A DNA stretch of 64,000 nt from Thunnus maccoyii (lineage: Eukaryota; Chordata; Actinopteri; Scombriformes; Scombridae). Below are positions 1 through 10,613 of this stretch, piece after piece. Made by a program: the position numbers and the translations under genes. How positions within the stretch are numbered: the stretch's first letter is position 1; every line of letters starts with the position of its first letter. The notes beneath the pieces were generated by a model. That model did no database searches, was not told the DNA's origin, and saw only the letters and a list, made by a program, of their open reading frames with translations. Location of the stretch: NCBI RefSeq assembly GCF_910596095.1, contig NC_056544.1, forward strand, positions 16,911,155 through 16,975,154, in the 5' to 3' direction.

Positions 1-3000
1 TGGACTCAATTCATGATGAGTACCTGCGGATCAGAGAACATATTATAAAGCAGCTAGAAGGGATGCCTGCAGACTCCGAGCAGGCCAGGTTTCTCCGCTC
101 TGAACTGGAAATCATCAACCTAAAACTGGGAGGCCTGCAGGGTCTCTACTCAGTCTACCTTCAAAGGTATGCTTCTTTTTAATTTAACTATGTCACCTTT
201 TTGTTTATTCCACAATGTTTGACTAAATAAAACAAATTGGCACTCTAACAAACATGCAGAAAAATGGAGTAAACACAGTGACAAGACTTTTCATCTCATT
301 AAATGTAGTGAAAGCAATTTGCAAGAGGAAATGGATTTAATGTTATAACTGTGTGTCTTCAACAGACTGTCTGCTTTAAAGGGCTTGCTCCAGAGCCTTC
401 TTCAGGTGGAGGATATCATTAAAGTCCATGAGGCTCGACTGACAGAGAAGGACACCACCTCTCTGGACCTCCGGGAGGTGGATAACTATCGGAGCACACT
501 AAAGGTTTGACACACTTTTTATATTTAGTTTAAACTGCAGTCGCTTGCTTTCTAGTTTCAAAACATAAAACAGTGTAGAACAATAATACTCATAATTAAT
601 TAGCAGTACCTAATTAGCCTCTTCATCCTCTTTGGGACATTAGGCCACAATTAGTAGTACATCACCACCAAAACTTGAACATAGAAGTTCACTCTTGACC
701 TTTGAAACAGTAAGTGTGGCAAAATAACTCAAAGGTCCACTTATTAGCTTTTTTCCGAGATTTCAACATTCACAGAGATTTTACATGACAGAGGTTCCAC
801 ATTTAAGTCACATGACAAACCTTAGCCAGTTCTGTTTGCTGATGAACACAATGACATTTTGGTTTGAGTTGAGATTATTTTGTTGCACAATTAAGAAACT
901 GTTTATGGATATAAACAAAAACAGGAAAGACAGGAATTTCTGTTTTTGAATTACTGCTAATTACGTGACAAATCATGGTACTCTATCACATTTATGCAAA
1001 AACATATAAACATCCAATATCCAATAATCCATTAGGCAAACATTTGCACAATTCTGAAAAATGTCCTGATACAGCCAGATATATTAAAGGGATAGCTCAG
1101 TATGGCAAAATCCAACAGTTGACAATCTATTTTTGCATTTCTCTATCAAAGCAAATGAAGAGTGATCTGGAGCAGAGAAGAGACTTGCTGACATCTATGG
1201 AGTCTGACCTGGCTAAAGCAGTACACTGGAACAGTCAAATCTCTGAGTCTTTCCACAAGTGTGACGTGGACTTGTCCAAGTACTCAGAGCTGGTAGGCCA
1301 GATGTCTGACCGTTGGCGACGCATCCAAACCCAGATTGATAGCAGGTAGGAAAGTTTGTACATGTACACACACTCTTTTTCAGTTTTCATACCAATGGAT
1401 ATTTCTCATTGTCCTGCATTCGTCATTTCTGGAAACAAAACTAAAAACATCCCCTCAAAACCTTCCTCTTCCTCCCACTCTTTCCTCCACAGAGTGTGGG
1501 ACTTGGAGAAACAGGAGAAACAGCTGAAACATTACCAGCAGAGCAGCACTTCCCTGGAACAGTGGATAGACAATGCCAGGAAGCGCCAGGATAACCTTCA
1601 GACGGTTAAGCTCAGTGACATCCAGACCCTAATGGATCATCTTAACCAACAGAAGGCACGTCTTTCCTTGTTTACATCAACATATTGTATTTAATAATAG
1701 GTTTGAACTTAACTGAATTGATTTTGAACTAGAAATATCCATCATTTACACTTCAGTCGAGATGTGGACACTAGTGTAGGTGTGGATTTTAAGCAAAATA
1801 CAATAGCGTAAGTGGAAATGGTTGCAAAAAAAGTTTCAAGTTTACTTATTAGATCTGATTTACAAACCCTTAATAGAGAGAAAAAAGCAAATCCAAAGAA
1901 ATTATCGGGCTGCCTTTGAATTAGTTAAAAGATGAAAACGTGTTTTTGTTGAGTAACAGCTTATAATAATGTCATTAGAGTTCTTATATAATAAAGTGGA
2001 ATGTAAAGTAATGGATGTTTTAGAAGAAGCACAGACAAGACAGTCTGATGAAATCTGTGAATTTAATGCCCCCTTTGTGTACCGTACAGGCACTTCACAC
2101 TGAAATTAAAGGGAAGAAGGAGAAAGTAGAGGATGTGCAGAAAAACGCAGATACCTGTGCTGCCTCTATAAAGGTTGGTAGTCAATTCATGTCTGCACTG
2201 TTTCAATTTGAAATATATTTATACATATTGACAAGCTGGCAAAACTAAGTATGATATAAAATAATGAAGTCGATATTGTGTTGTGTGCATTCAGGACTAT
2301 GAGCTGCAGCTGGCTTCCTACAGTTCAGGCCTAGAAACTCTGCTTAATATTCCCATCAAGAGAACAATGCTGCAGTCCCCTGCTTCTGTGGTCAGACAAG
2401 AGGTATGAGCACCGGCTCTCAATTAAGTCACTCTAATCCAATTTTTAATAATATTTATACACAAAATGATACAAGTTATTATGTATTTAAGTAATTATTA
2501 TCTGTTTATTAAATATAATCTAAACCATTGTCTTTCTTTTGTATTATGAGCTTGTGTAATTTAAACCTTAAACCCTTAATTACATGTGTCATTTAAAGAT
2601 CTCACTGCTATGTTATTAAAACGTGAACATACATCAGTATTCATCCACTAATTTTGACTCCATCAGGCGGCTGACCTGCAGTCCCAGTACATTGAGCTAC
2701 TTACTCGCTCAAGTGACTACTACAAGTTCCTAGGGGAATTGCTGAAGAACATGGAAGAGCTGAAGGTAGATTTGTATGATGCCATTTAAGACATCATTGT
2801 TTCTGTAATTCAATAATATTGTGTTAGTAAAATAAATACTATGATAAACATAAGATAAATGAACAAATAGGTTTGTTTGACAATGTGAACATAGGTGACT
2901 GAGGCTCCTCCTGTTTTTGTCATTGCTGTCCCCAGATCAGGAACACCAAGATTGAGATGCTGGAGGAGGAACTGAGACGTCTTAAGGAGGACCTCCAGGA

Positions 3001-6000
3001 TCGTAACCAGAAAAACAAATCTCTGGAGGATGCTTTGGCCCGCTACAAGCTGGAACTCACTCAGTCAAAAGAACAGCTCATTTCTATGGAGGAAGTGAAA
3101 AGAACCACAGCAATGCAAGTGAACGCTGCCAAGGAGAGCCTGGGCAGTACACACAACCAGATTCAAGATCTTACGGACCAGCTGACACGCATTAAATACC
3201 AGCTGGAAGAAGAGAAGAGGAAAAAAAGACTGGCAGAGGAGCGCTACACCAGCCAACAAGAAGAGTATGAGGCCGCTGTCCGCCGCAGACAGAAAGAACT
3301 TGAAGAACTTAACTGGAACAAGATTGACTTGGAAAAGGCTGTGAAGGACAAGGAACGTGAAGTGGAGAGGATGAAGATACTGTTAGAGGAGGAGGCAGCA
3401 CGTCGACGAAATGCTGAAACAGATATCTCAAAGGTAAGAACACAGTGCACCCAGGAGATTAATCAGCTTAAACAGACACACGAGACAGAGATCAACATTA
3501 ACAAGACGACGATCCTGAAAGTCTCACAACAGAAAGAAGAAGACACAACAGAACTGAGACTGCAATGTGACAGACTCACTGCTGAGAAGAGAGATCTAGA
3601 AGAGGAGCTGAGGAGACTGAGACAATCAGTTGCTCACACAGAAGAGAGGAAAAACAGAGCAGAGCAGGAGGTCAGCCAGCAGAGGGCCTCAGTGACAAAA
3701 GAGACAAGGATTCGCAGTGAGCTGGAGGTGCAGCTGAGAACGCTCATGCAGCAGAGAGGAGAGGATGATCTCAAACTAAAGGAGGCCACCACAAACAATC
3801 AGGAAAAGAGCAGGCAGATCAGCATACTAACATTTAATCTGGAAGAGGAAGTGAAGAAGAGGAAAGCTCTGGAACTGGAAATAAGTCACTTGAAAAAGGC
3901 TGAGGCAGAGCTGAAAGCAAAGAACACCTCCTATCTGGAGGCAATCAACAAGCTTAAAGTGTCTGAGCAGGAGACTCGCATCACCAGAGTGGAGCTGGAG
4001 AAGCAGACCAGTGAGAAAACCAAGGTTGAGCAGAGTTGTGCCAGGCTGCAGAGCCGTATCCGGGAACTTCAGTGCTCTCTGGATGGGACGGAAGCTGAGT
4101 TGGAGAAGCAAAAGAAAGCAAACCAGGAGGAGTTCACACGTAGAAAGAGAATGGAGGCCGAGTTGGAGAGGGTGACACACACCTGCAGAGAGCACACCAC
4201 CACAATTAACACCCTGAAATCAATCCAGATAGAGACTTCCACCTCTAGTAAGAAGTATGAGCACGATCTGAGGGACCTCCAGGAGGCCCTGGACAAGAGC
4301 CTAAGAGAGCATAAAGTCACCAAAGAGGAACTGGCAGCTGCAACTGCTGAGCTGAAGACACTGAAACAGAAGCTCCAGCAAGAGCAGGCCCGGATTCATG
4401 AGCTCAACCAACGTAATGAGAGTCTGTATAAGACCATTGAAGAGAAGAGCCGCCAGCTTAACGATTACACTACTGAGATTGAAAAGCTGAAGACTCTGAC
4501 ACAGAACCTGACAAAGGAGAGACTGCGGTTGGAGGAGGAGCTGAGGGCAGTTAGACAGGAGAGAGATGAGCTAAAACTTAGCAAAGACACCATTGACGGA
4601 GAAAGTGCCACTCAAATCTCAGCACTGCATGTCCAGCTTCAGAGTAGCAACAAGAGGACATCAGAGCTCCAGGCTCTCATCAATGACCTGACCAAGGAGA
4701 GAGAAAAGCTTAAAATGGAAATAGACAAATTCCAAAAGCAATCGATCGAGGTATATTTGATTGCACTGAAGGATCATCTCCACATAATTCAATTAATTTC
4801 ATATTTTGGTTGCTTTTGCATGTGCAGGTGCATTAAGACTGAGGCTGATTTCAAACTAGTCCTGTTGTATCTGATGACAGAACTCAAGATTACTTATTTT
4901 AGGGATTTTGCATGAATTTTCTTTCTTACTAAATGCTTTTACTTAGATATGCATGCCTATTACACTTTTATACTACATTATGCCACTAAATTTAATTAAT
5001 ACTTTAATAATAATCACTTATTTAATCACAATATTAGGGATCCCTGGATTAGCCATAGAGAGAAAAAATATATATATTGAGGCCATGTTTTACTACATCA
5101 AGCACTTGAAATGCTATTGCATGTGCACAAGATAGCCCACTCCGGGGCTCTGTACAATATACTAACTCATTGTAGAGATGTATGCACACATCTATACATA
5201 TTTACAGTATCAGTTGGTTCCTGCAGTACTGACAACTGAGGGACATGTAATTGTGTCAATCAGAAATTAAACAGACTTTTATATAAATGTTATATGTTCA
5301 TAAGCTCTGATAACAAACTGCTAAGAAAAGTTCCCTTGTGTACCCCTCAGAATAATTAATTCATTAATTAGAGTTGTAATTGTAGCTTTTTTGCAAATGT
5401 GGCTTTTTGCTCTGTGCATCACTTGCTGGCGTTTTTGTATAGACATAATAACGTGTTGTCTTATCTCTCCACAGACATCCATGATCGTGCATGAGTCCCA
5501 GAGCCAATACAGTGAGCTGCTGCTGGAGAAGGATGGTCTGCTATCCAAGCTTAAACTGCTGGAGCAAGACAAAAACCGTTGTCAGCGCCTAGAAGAGGAG
5601 CTCACCCGCATCAAGCTCACGCTAGAGACTGAGCAACGCAACAAACAGCGCCTACAGGATGAAAAAAATGCCATCCATAAGGATTTCACCTATATGAAGA
5701 GCCAGTATGAGCTCAAAGATAACCAGATTAGGCAGTGTGATTCAGACAGAGACAGGGCTGATCGAGAGAGGCTCTCCCTGAAGAATGAGATTGAGAAGCT
5801 TATGAGGGAGTTAAAGAGTGTTGAGGAGAGGTACAAGAGCCAACTATTGATCTCTCAAAAGGAAGCATCAGACCTGGCTCTCAAGAGGGATGCCCTGGAG
5901 AGAGAGATACAGAGGCTGCAGCAGAGACCCATCACTTCATGCAGGCAGACCCAGACAGATCAGATGGTCCCAACAATTGATCCTTCCAAGCTGTTATTTG

Positions 6001-8690
6001 ATGGGGTACGCCGCAAAGTCACAGCACACCAGCTTTGTGACTGTGGTATAATCAGTAAAGCCACCCTAGACCAGCTCCTAAAGGGAAAAAAGACAGTGGA
6101 TGAGGTTGCTGTGGACATCCAACTTAGTCTCAAGGGTACTGGCGTTATTGCTGGCATGACAACAGGTTCTCAAGGGAAAATGCCATTCACTGAAGCCAAA
6201 AACAAGAACCTCCTCAGCCCAGAAAGCGCACTCATGCTCCTGGAAGCTCAAGCAGCAACAGGCTACATAGTGGACCCCACTTTTAATGAGAAGATGCCTG
6301 TGGATACTGCCTGTTCCAGAGGGATTGTGGATACAAAAGACAGAGACACCTTGGCCACAGCTGAAGCAGCGAGCACAGGTTTCAGAGATCCATACACTGG
6401 CAAAGTCTTATCTGTGGGCCAGGCTTGCAAACAGGGCCGAATGGACAAAGAGACAGCCATCCGCTTGCTCCAGGCTCAGGAGTCTGTCGGAGGAATATTG
6501 GACCCTGTTCTGAGTGTGTTCCTGCCAAAAGATCTGGCTTTGGATCGCAATCTTATTGATGAGGAGCTCTACAGGGCATTGAACAAAAAATCCACCTGCT
6601 ACCTGGATCCAGCAACAGGAGAGAAGATAAGCTACAGTGACCTTAGGAAGAAGTGTACAGTGGAACGCGTGTCTGGATTGCTTCTGCTCCCTGGCCCAGA
6701 AAAGCCCATGACAGTAAAGGGTCTCCGTGGGGAAGTCTCTGTTGCAGAGCTCGTCCAATCTGAACTTCTGGATGAAACTGACTTGAAGAAGTATAATCAG
6801 GGTAAGCTCACCAGCAAAGATATTGAAGACAAGCTGAAGTCCTATCTCCATGGCTCCACCTGTATTGCAGGGATCTATGATGAGGCCAATGACAGAATAA
6901 TGCCCTTCTATCAGGCAATGAAGGAAGGTCTGCTCATGAGAGGAACCACCCTGGAGCTTCTTGAGGCCCAGGCTGCATCTGGGTTCATTGTTGATCCAGT
7001 CAACAATGTCTTCTTGACAGTGGAGGAGGCTGCAAAGAGAGCCCTTATAGGAAAAGAGTTCAAGAACAAGCTGTTGTCTGCAGAGAAGGCTGTAACTGGA
7101 TACAAAGACCCAGCCACAGGAATAACAATCTCCCTCTTCCAGGCTATTGAGAAAGATCTTATTGAGAAAGGTCATGGAATCCGTCTGCTTGAGGCCCAAA
7201 TTGCCAGTGGTGGAATTATTGACCCCAAACAGAGCCACCGTATTGATGTTGGTGTTGCCTATAAAAGGGGATATTTTGATGAGGAGATGAATGAGATTCT
7301 AACCTATGAAGGAGATGACACAAAAGGGTTCTTTGACCCTAATACCAAGGAGAACCTGACATATCTTCAGCTGAAGGCCAGGTGCATCACAGATGACAAA
7401 ACAGGCCTGATACTCCTGCCACTAAAAGACAAGAAGAAGCCCCAGAAGTCAGAAGAGAGCCGTACCAATGTCCTTCGCAAGAGGCGGGTTGTGATCGTCG
7501 ACCCAGACACTGGGCTGGAGATGTCAGTGAGGGAGGCCTATCACCGGGAGCTAATTGATTATGACACTTTCCTGGACTTGTCGGAGCAGGAGTGCGAGTG
7601 GGAGGAAATAACTATCAAGGGGTCAGATGGTTCTGCACGTTTGGTGATAGTGGATAGGAAAACAGGAACCCAGTATGACATCCAGGAGTGCCTGGACTGT
7701 GGTATCATTGACCAGAAGTCTTTGGATCAGTATCGAGCTGGAAAACTAACCTTGACGCAGTTTGCCGACCAAATTACCAGCAGAACCAGCTGCAGCGAGT
7801 TGACCATTTCAGCCAGCAATGTTGATGACGTGGTCACCTGCAGCAGTCCCAGCCCAACCTCTCCTACCGTTCGCAAACGCTTCAATAGTATTTCTATTAC
7901 GGTCTCTCCCCCAGAGATGTTTGATGACCAGAGTCCTGTGGCGGCCATATTTGACACAGAGACTTTGGAGAAGATAACTATTCCAGAGGGGCAGCGAAGA
8001 GGCATAATTGATACTATTACAGCGCAGAGGCTGCTGGAGGCCCAGGCTTGCACCGGGGGCATTATCAACCCTGCCACTGGTGAGAGACTGTCGCTGCAGG
8101 ATTCTGTCCATCAGAGCATCATTGATGAAAGCATGGCCACTAAGCTGAAACCTGCCCAGAAAGCCTATGTTGGATTTGAGGATGTGAAGACTAAAAGAAA
8201 GATGTCTGCAGCAGAGGCAGTGAAGGAGACATGGTTGCCTTATGAGGCTGGCCAGAGATTTTTGGAGTTTCAGTACCTGACAGGAGGCCTGATTGAGCCT
8301 GGCTCTGGACGTCGCATTACTATTGAAGAGGCTATCCGCAGAAGTTGGCTAGATGGTAAAGGAGCCCAGAAGCTTCAAGATACACGCAACCACCAGAAGA
8401 ACCTAACCTGTCCCAAGACCAAACTGAAGATCTCCTACAAGGAAGCCATGGACAGCTGCATGGTGGAGGAAAGCAATGGTATGAAGATGCTACAGGCCAC
8501 CTCAATGTCCACCAAGGGAATCAGTAGCCCTTACAATGTCTCTAACCCAGGATCTCGCTCTGGGTCCAGGGCAGGTTCCCGTACCGGCTCCAGAAGTGGA
8601 TCTCGTAGAGGCAGTGTGGATTACTCATCTTACACCTATAGCTTCTCTTCCAGCAGCAGCACCACCTATAGCTCCAACACTAATTCTTAA
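1..8690 (+). CDS. dsp: desmoplakin, 3' portion (5' end outside the window)
   Basis: Desmoplakin links desmosomal cadherin/plakoglobin/plakophilin plaques to intermediate filaments. Nine exons are visible: 1-166 (partial), 366-504, 1152-1345, 1493-1655, 2090-2173, 2295-2402, 2667-2765, 2936-4750 and 5475-8690 (stop TAA). Reading phases join throughout and give about 1990 residues. The first seven exons encode the end of the spectrin-repeat plakin domain, including [13 protein letters not shown], nearly identical to mammalian desmoplakin. Exon 2936-4750 is a charged heptad-rich coiled-coil rod. The last exon starts with the rod end, then carries plakin-repeat domains A, B and C (repeated [19 protein letters not shown] signatures) and a GSR-rich tail. 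The tail and the CEWEEITI linker separate it from plectin, envoplakin and periplakin. Teleosts can have dspa and dspb; I cannot say which this is. The long unspliced 3' exons match the human exon 23/24 layout. Confidence 0.97.
1656..2089 (+). other. dsp intron with a GC-AG splice pair
   Basis: The exon ends at LNQQK (AAG at 1653-1655) and is followed by GCACGT rather than GT. The next exon starts at 2090 after GTACAG with ALHTEIKGK. This join keeps phase 0 and matches the mammalian LNQQK-VLHSEI junction. Using the nearby GT at 1660 would shift the frame. GC-AG introns are a known minor class; here the donor is AG|GCACGT. Confidence 0.8.
3431..3439 (+). other. candidate alternative 5' splice site inside the dsp rod exon (DSPII-type)
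   Basis: AAG|GTAAGA lies inside the rod exon, encoding K-V-R in the reading frame. Splicing from 3433 to the acceptor at 5474 would remove 1317 nt (439 codons) in frame, because both ends are phase 0. Human DSP makes the short-rod isoform II from an internal donor in the same rod exon. From memory, that donor falls at the equivalent K-V-R (residue about 1194), after which isoform II lacks residues to about 1793. Use of this site in fish is inferred, not shown. Confidence 0.55.
5475..8690 (+). other. dsp: dsp terminal exon: rod end, plakin-repeat domains A-C, GSR tail
   Basis: This single 3216-nt exon encodes the intermediate-filament-binding C terminus. The rod coiled coil ends near 5930 (QRLQQRP). 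Plakin-repeat domain A runs about 5990-6650 and domain B about 6715-7430. A linker with [10 protein letters not shown] and CEWEEITI follows, then an acidic/serine-rich spacer, and domain C runs about 7935-8500. The tail (8550-8616) repeats GSR-type units ending SRRGS. In mammals that segment is phosphorylated and methylated to tune filament binding. The protein ends with a serine-rich [13 protein letters not shown]-like segment before TAA at 8688. Domain bounds are approximate, set by eye from the repeat signatures. Confidence 0.93.
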
Positions 8691-9245
8691 TGCACTGCAT
8701 AGAATAAGAAGGGAACTAGTCATTACTAGCTGTTCCTTTGCAATTTGAGTAATATTTTAACAGTTTGCTTTTCTACAAGTTTTTTCTGCTACCTATGAGA
8801 TTTTGAAAAGTTTGTTTAAATGCTGAATCTGATTTGTTTTTTTGTTAGCAGTTTTTGGTAATTTGGTGTTTCATTAATGCTGAGTATAATTAATGCTTAT
8901 TTTCTAATGCACACGTGTTAAATGAATATATTTGTCACAGCTCATCTTAATATATGGCTTTTTTAGAATGTAACATTTTGTTATTTTAAAATATGCTTGT
9001 TGACCCTGGCTTCAGCATGCTCTCACAATTAATTGAGATATCTTTTATTCATAGTTTATTGTAGCTTGACTCATACTGTCTTTTATCTTTTAGAAAAATG
9101 TTAAATGATAATTGCAAATGCTATTGTTTGGCTTAAAATACTGACTTGACAAAGTAATGATCAATTATAAAAAAAAAAATCTTTGCCACTAAAATGTCAT
9201 TCATATGTGATTTGCAAAAATAAAGATATCATTACAAATTTGGTT
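8691..9245 (+). other. dsp: dsp 3' UTR with poly(A) signal
   Basis: AT-rich non-coding sequence follows the dsp stop. The first clear AATAAA is at 9219-9224. A second, at 9839-9844, could serve a longer transcript. The exact cleavage site cannot be seen. Confidence 0.6.
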
Positions 9246-10049
9246 CATTCATTTACCTCCTGGATAGCTCAGTTTATTTGTACCAAAAGCAGTTCCCATT
9301 GTTACCAGTGGATGGCGCTAATTGTCATGCTTAAACTATTTAATTGCAAACCTGTTTGTTCACCACAGCACATTTGACATTTTACCATTGGTATAAAAAA
9401 GAAAATTGCACACTTTGGCTTAGTTTAATATTGGTAGGATTGTAGTATTTACAACTTTTAACACGCTTAAAGGGAGATTCACCAGTAATACATGAGCTGT
9501 CCCATTTGAAATTTGACTTAGTCCACAAGGCCTTACCCAAACACATAAATTCTCAAGCCAGTTTCTCTTGTGCCCTAAAGATAATTAACGTGTTCAGACA
9601 CCATTTGAGAGTCAGACATACATTTATGATCATTAATATGATCATTTGAACTAATGAGTCAATTATTTATGAAGTCATTTTGAATAATGGGCTACATTCC
9701 ATCAAAATGTGGTAAACTCTACAGTTGCATACGCACCAGAGTAAAGCAACATTTTTTTTTATTTACAGAGAATTTTGAACATAAAAATGACATATATAAA
9801 GCAAGCTTTTTAGGCAATTTGTGGTTTTGGATTGTATAAATAAAACTGACTTGACCAGACTTGAAACACTAATCACTAGTCTTAATTTTAGGTGATGTAG
9901 GCATAATCAAGTTTTAGCTGCGCCAAAACAAACAAAAAAAATAATAAAATAAAATTCTATGTTCTGATAGAATGGACAAATTCATGAACCAAATATCAAA
10001 TAATGCCACGACTTCTATCGTTTATTTTGCAGTCTCCACATATTCAGTG
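9246..10049. other. dsp-tns3 intergenic spacer
   Basis: This is AT-rich sequence with short A and T runs and no supportable ORF. It contains the second possible dsp poly(A) signal (9839-9844). From about 10050 the composition shifts sharply to G-rich, which marks the tns3 first exon and promoter area. Confidence 0.5.
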
Positions 10050-10613
10050 GTGAGTTTTTGGGGGGTCCATGGGGGGTTGCTGGAGGAAGTCTCCGTCTGC
10101 GTGTGAGGGGTAAGGGTGAGAACAAATGGAGAGAGGCAGAGGGAGGAGGCCAAAGAGGGGAGGTAGAGTGGAAGGGGGAGGGAACAAGGGAGACAGCCCT
10201 AGCGGCGCAGTGGGAGGACTATCCCATGCCAGGACTTGTGGCGGCTGCAGCGGCAGCCTGGACTGGAGGAAGTACGCTGGGGGGGGGCTGAGCAGCAGCA
10301 GCAGCAGCAGCAACAGACAGCAGGAGAAGCAGCAGTTCAGGAACCGAGCAAGGGCTTCCATTTTATCACCGACAGCCACAGAAAAGACCGAGGAGAGTAC
10401 CGGGTCCAGCTGGGACAAAGTGAGCTCACAGGAGCGCCTCTGAGAGCACATTCCAGCAGAGGAAAATGAGCCTCTCACCCTGCACTAAGCCTGTATGACG
10501 GGCTGAGGGCTCTTTGACTCAGGACTTTACCCCCTTTCAGCAGCTCTGACTGACAAAGGGAATCAGAGGGGGGAAAAAAGAAGAATCAAAATACTCGCTT
10601 TCATTTTGAGAAG
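10050..10613 (+). other. tns3: tns3 non-coding first exon and promoter-proximal region
   Basis: A purine/GC-rich block ends in a strong donor, GAGAAG|GTAAGG (after 10613), just upstream of the first tns3 coding exon at 17310. The left boundary and transcription start are not visible; no TATA box is obvious. Short upstream ORFs are present, for example ATG at 10226 (about 21 codons) and ATG at 10466, so upstream translation could dampen tns3 expression. The longer ORFs here on both strands are low-complexity and do not resemble known proteins. That it belongs to tns3 is inferred from strand, donor and position. Confidence 0.6.
10291..10316 (+). repeat. short CAG trinucleotide repeat in the tns3 5' exon
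   Basis: About seven CAG units, then CAACAG, lie in the putative 5' UTR. The repeat would be polyglutamine in one frame, but no coding evidence supports that. Confidence 0.8.

Noticed and set aside
3827-4323. Minus-strand ORFs of 84-122 codons in the dsp rod exon
   Set aside because: Shadows of a long coiled-coil reading frame; Leu/Cys-rich products reflect the complement of Glu/Lys codons.
6408-7238. Minus-strand 276-codon ORF
   Set aside because: Antisense to the dsp plakin-repeat exon; the sense frame is strongly family-matched and the antisense product resembles nothing.
10044-10478. ORFs on both strands over the GC-rich block, including poly-Gln and poly-Leu readings
   Set aside because: Composition artefacts of a CAG repeat and G-rich leader; the block ends in a splice donor and fits a 5' UTR exon.
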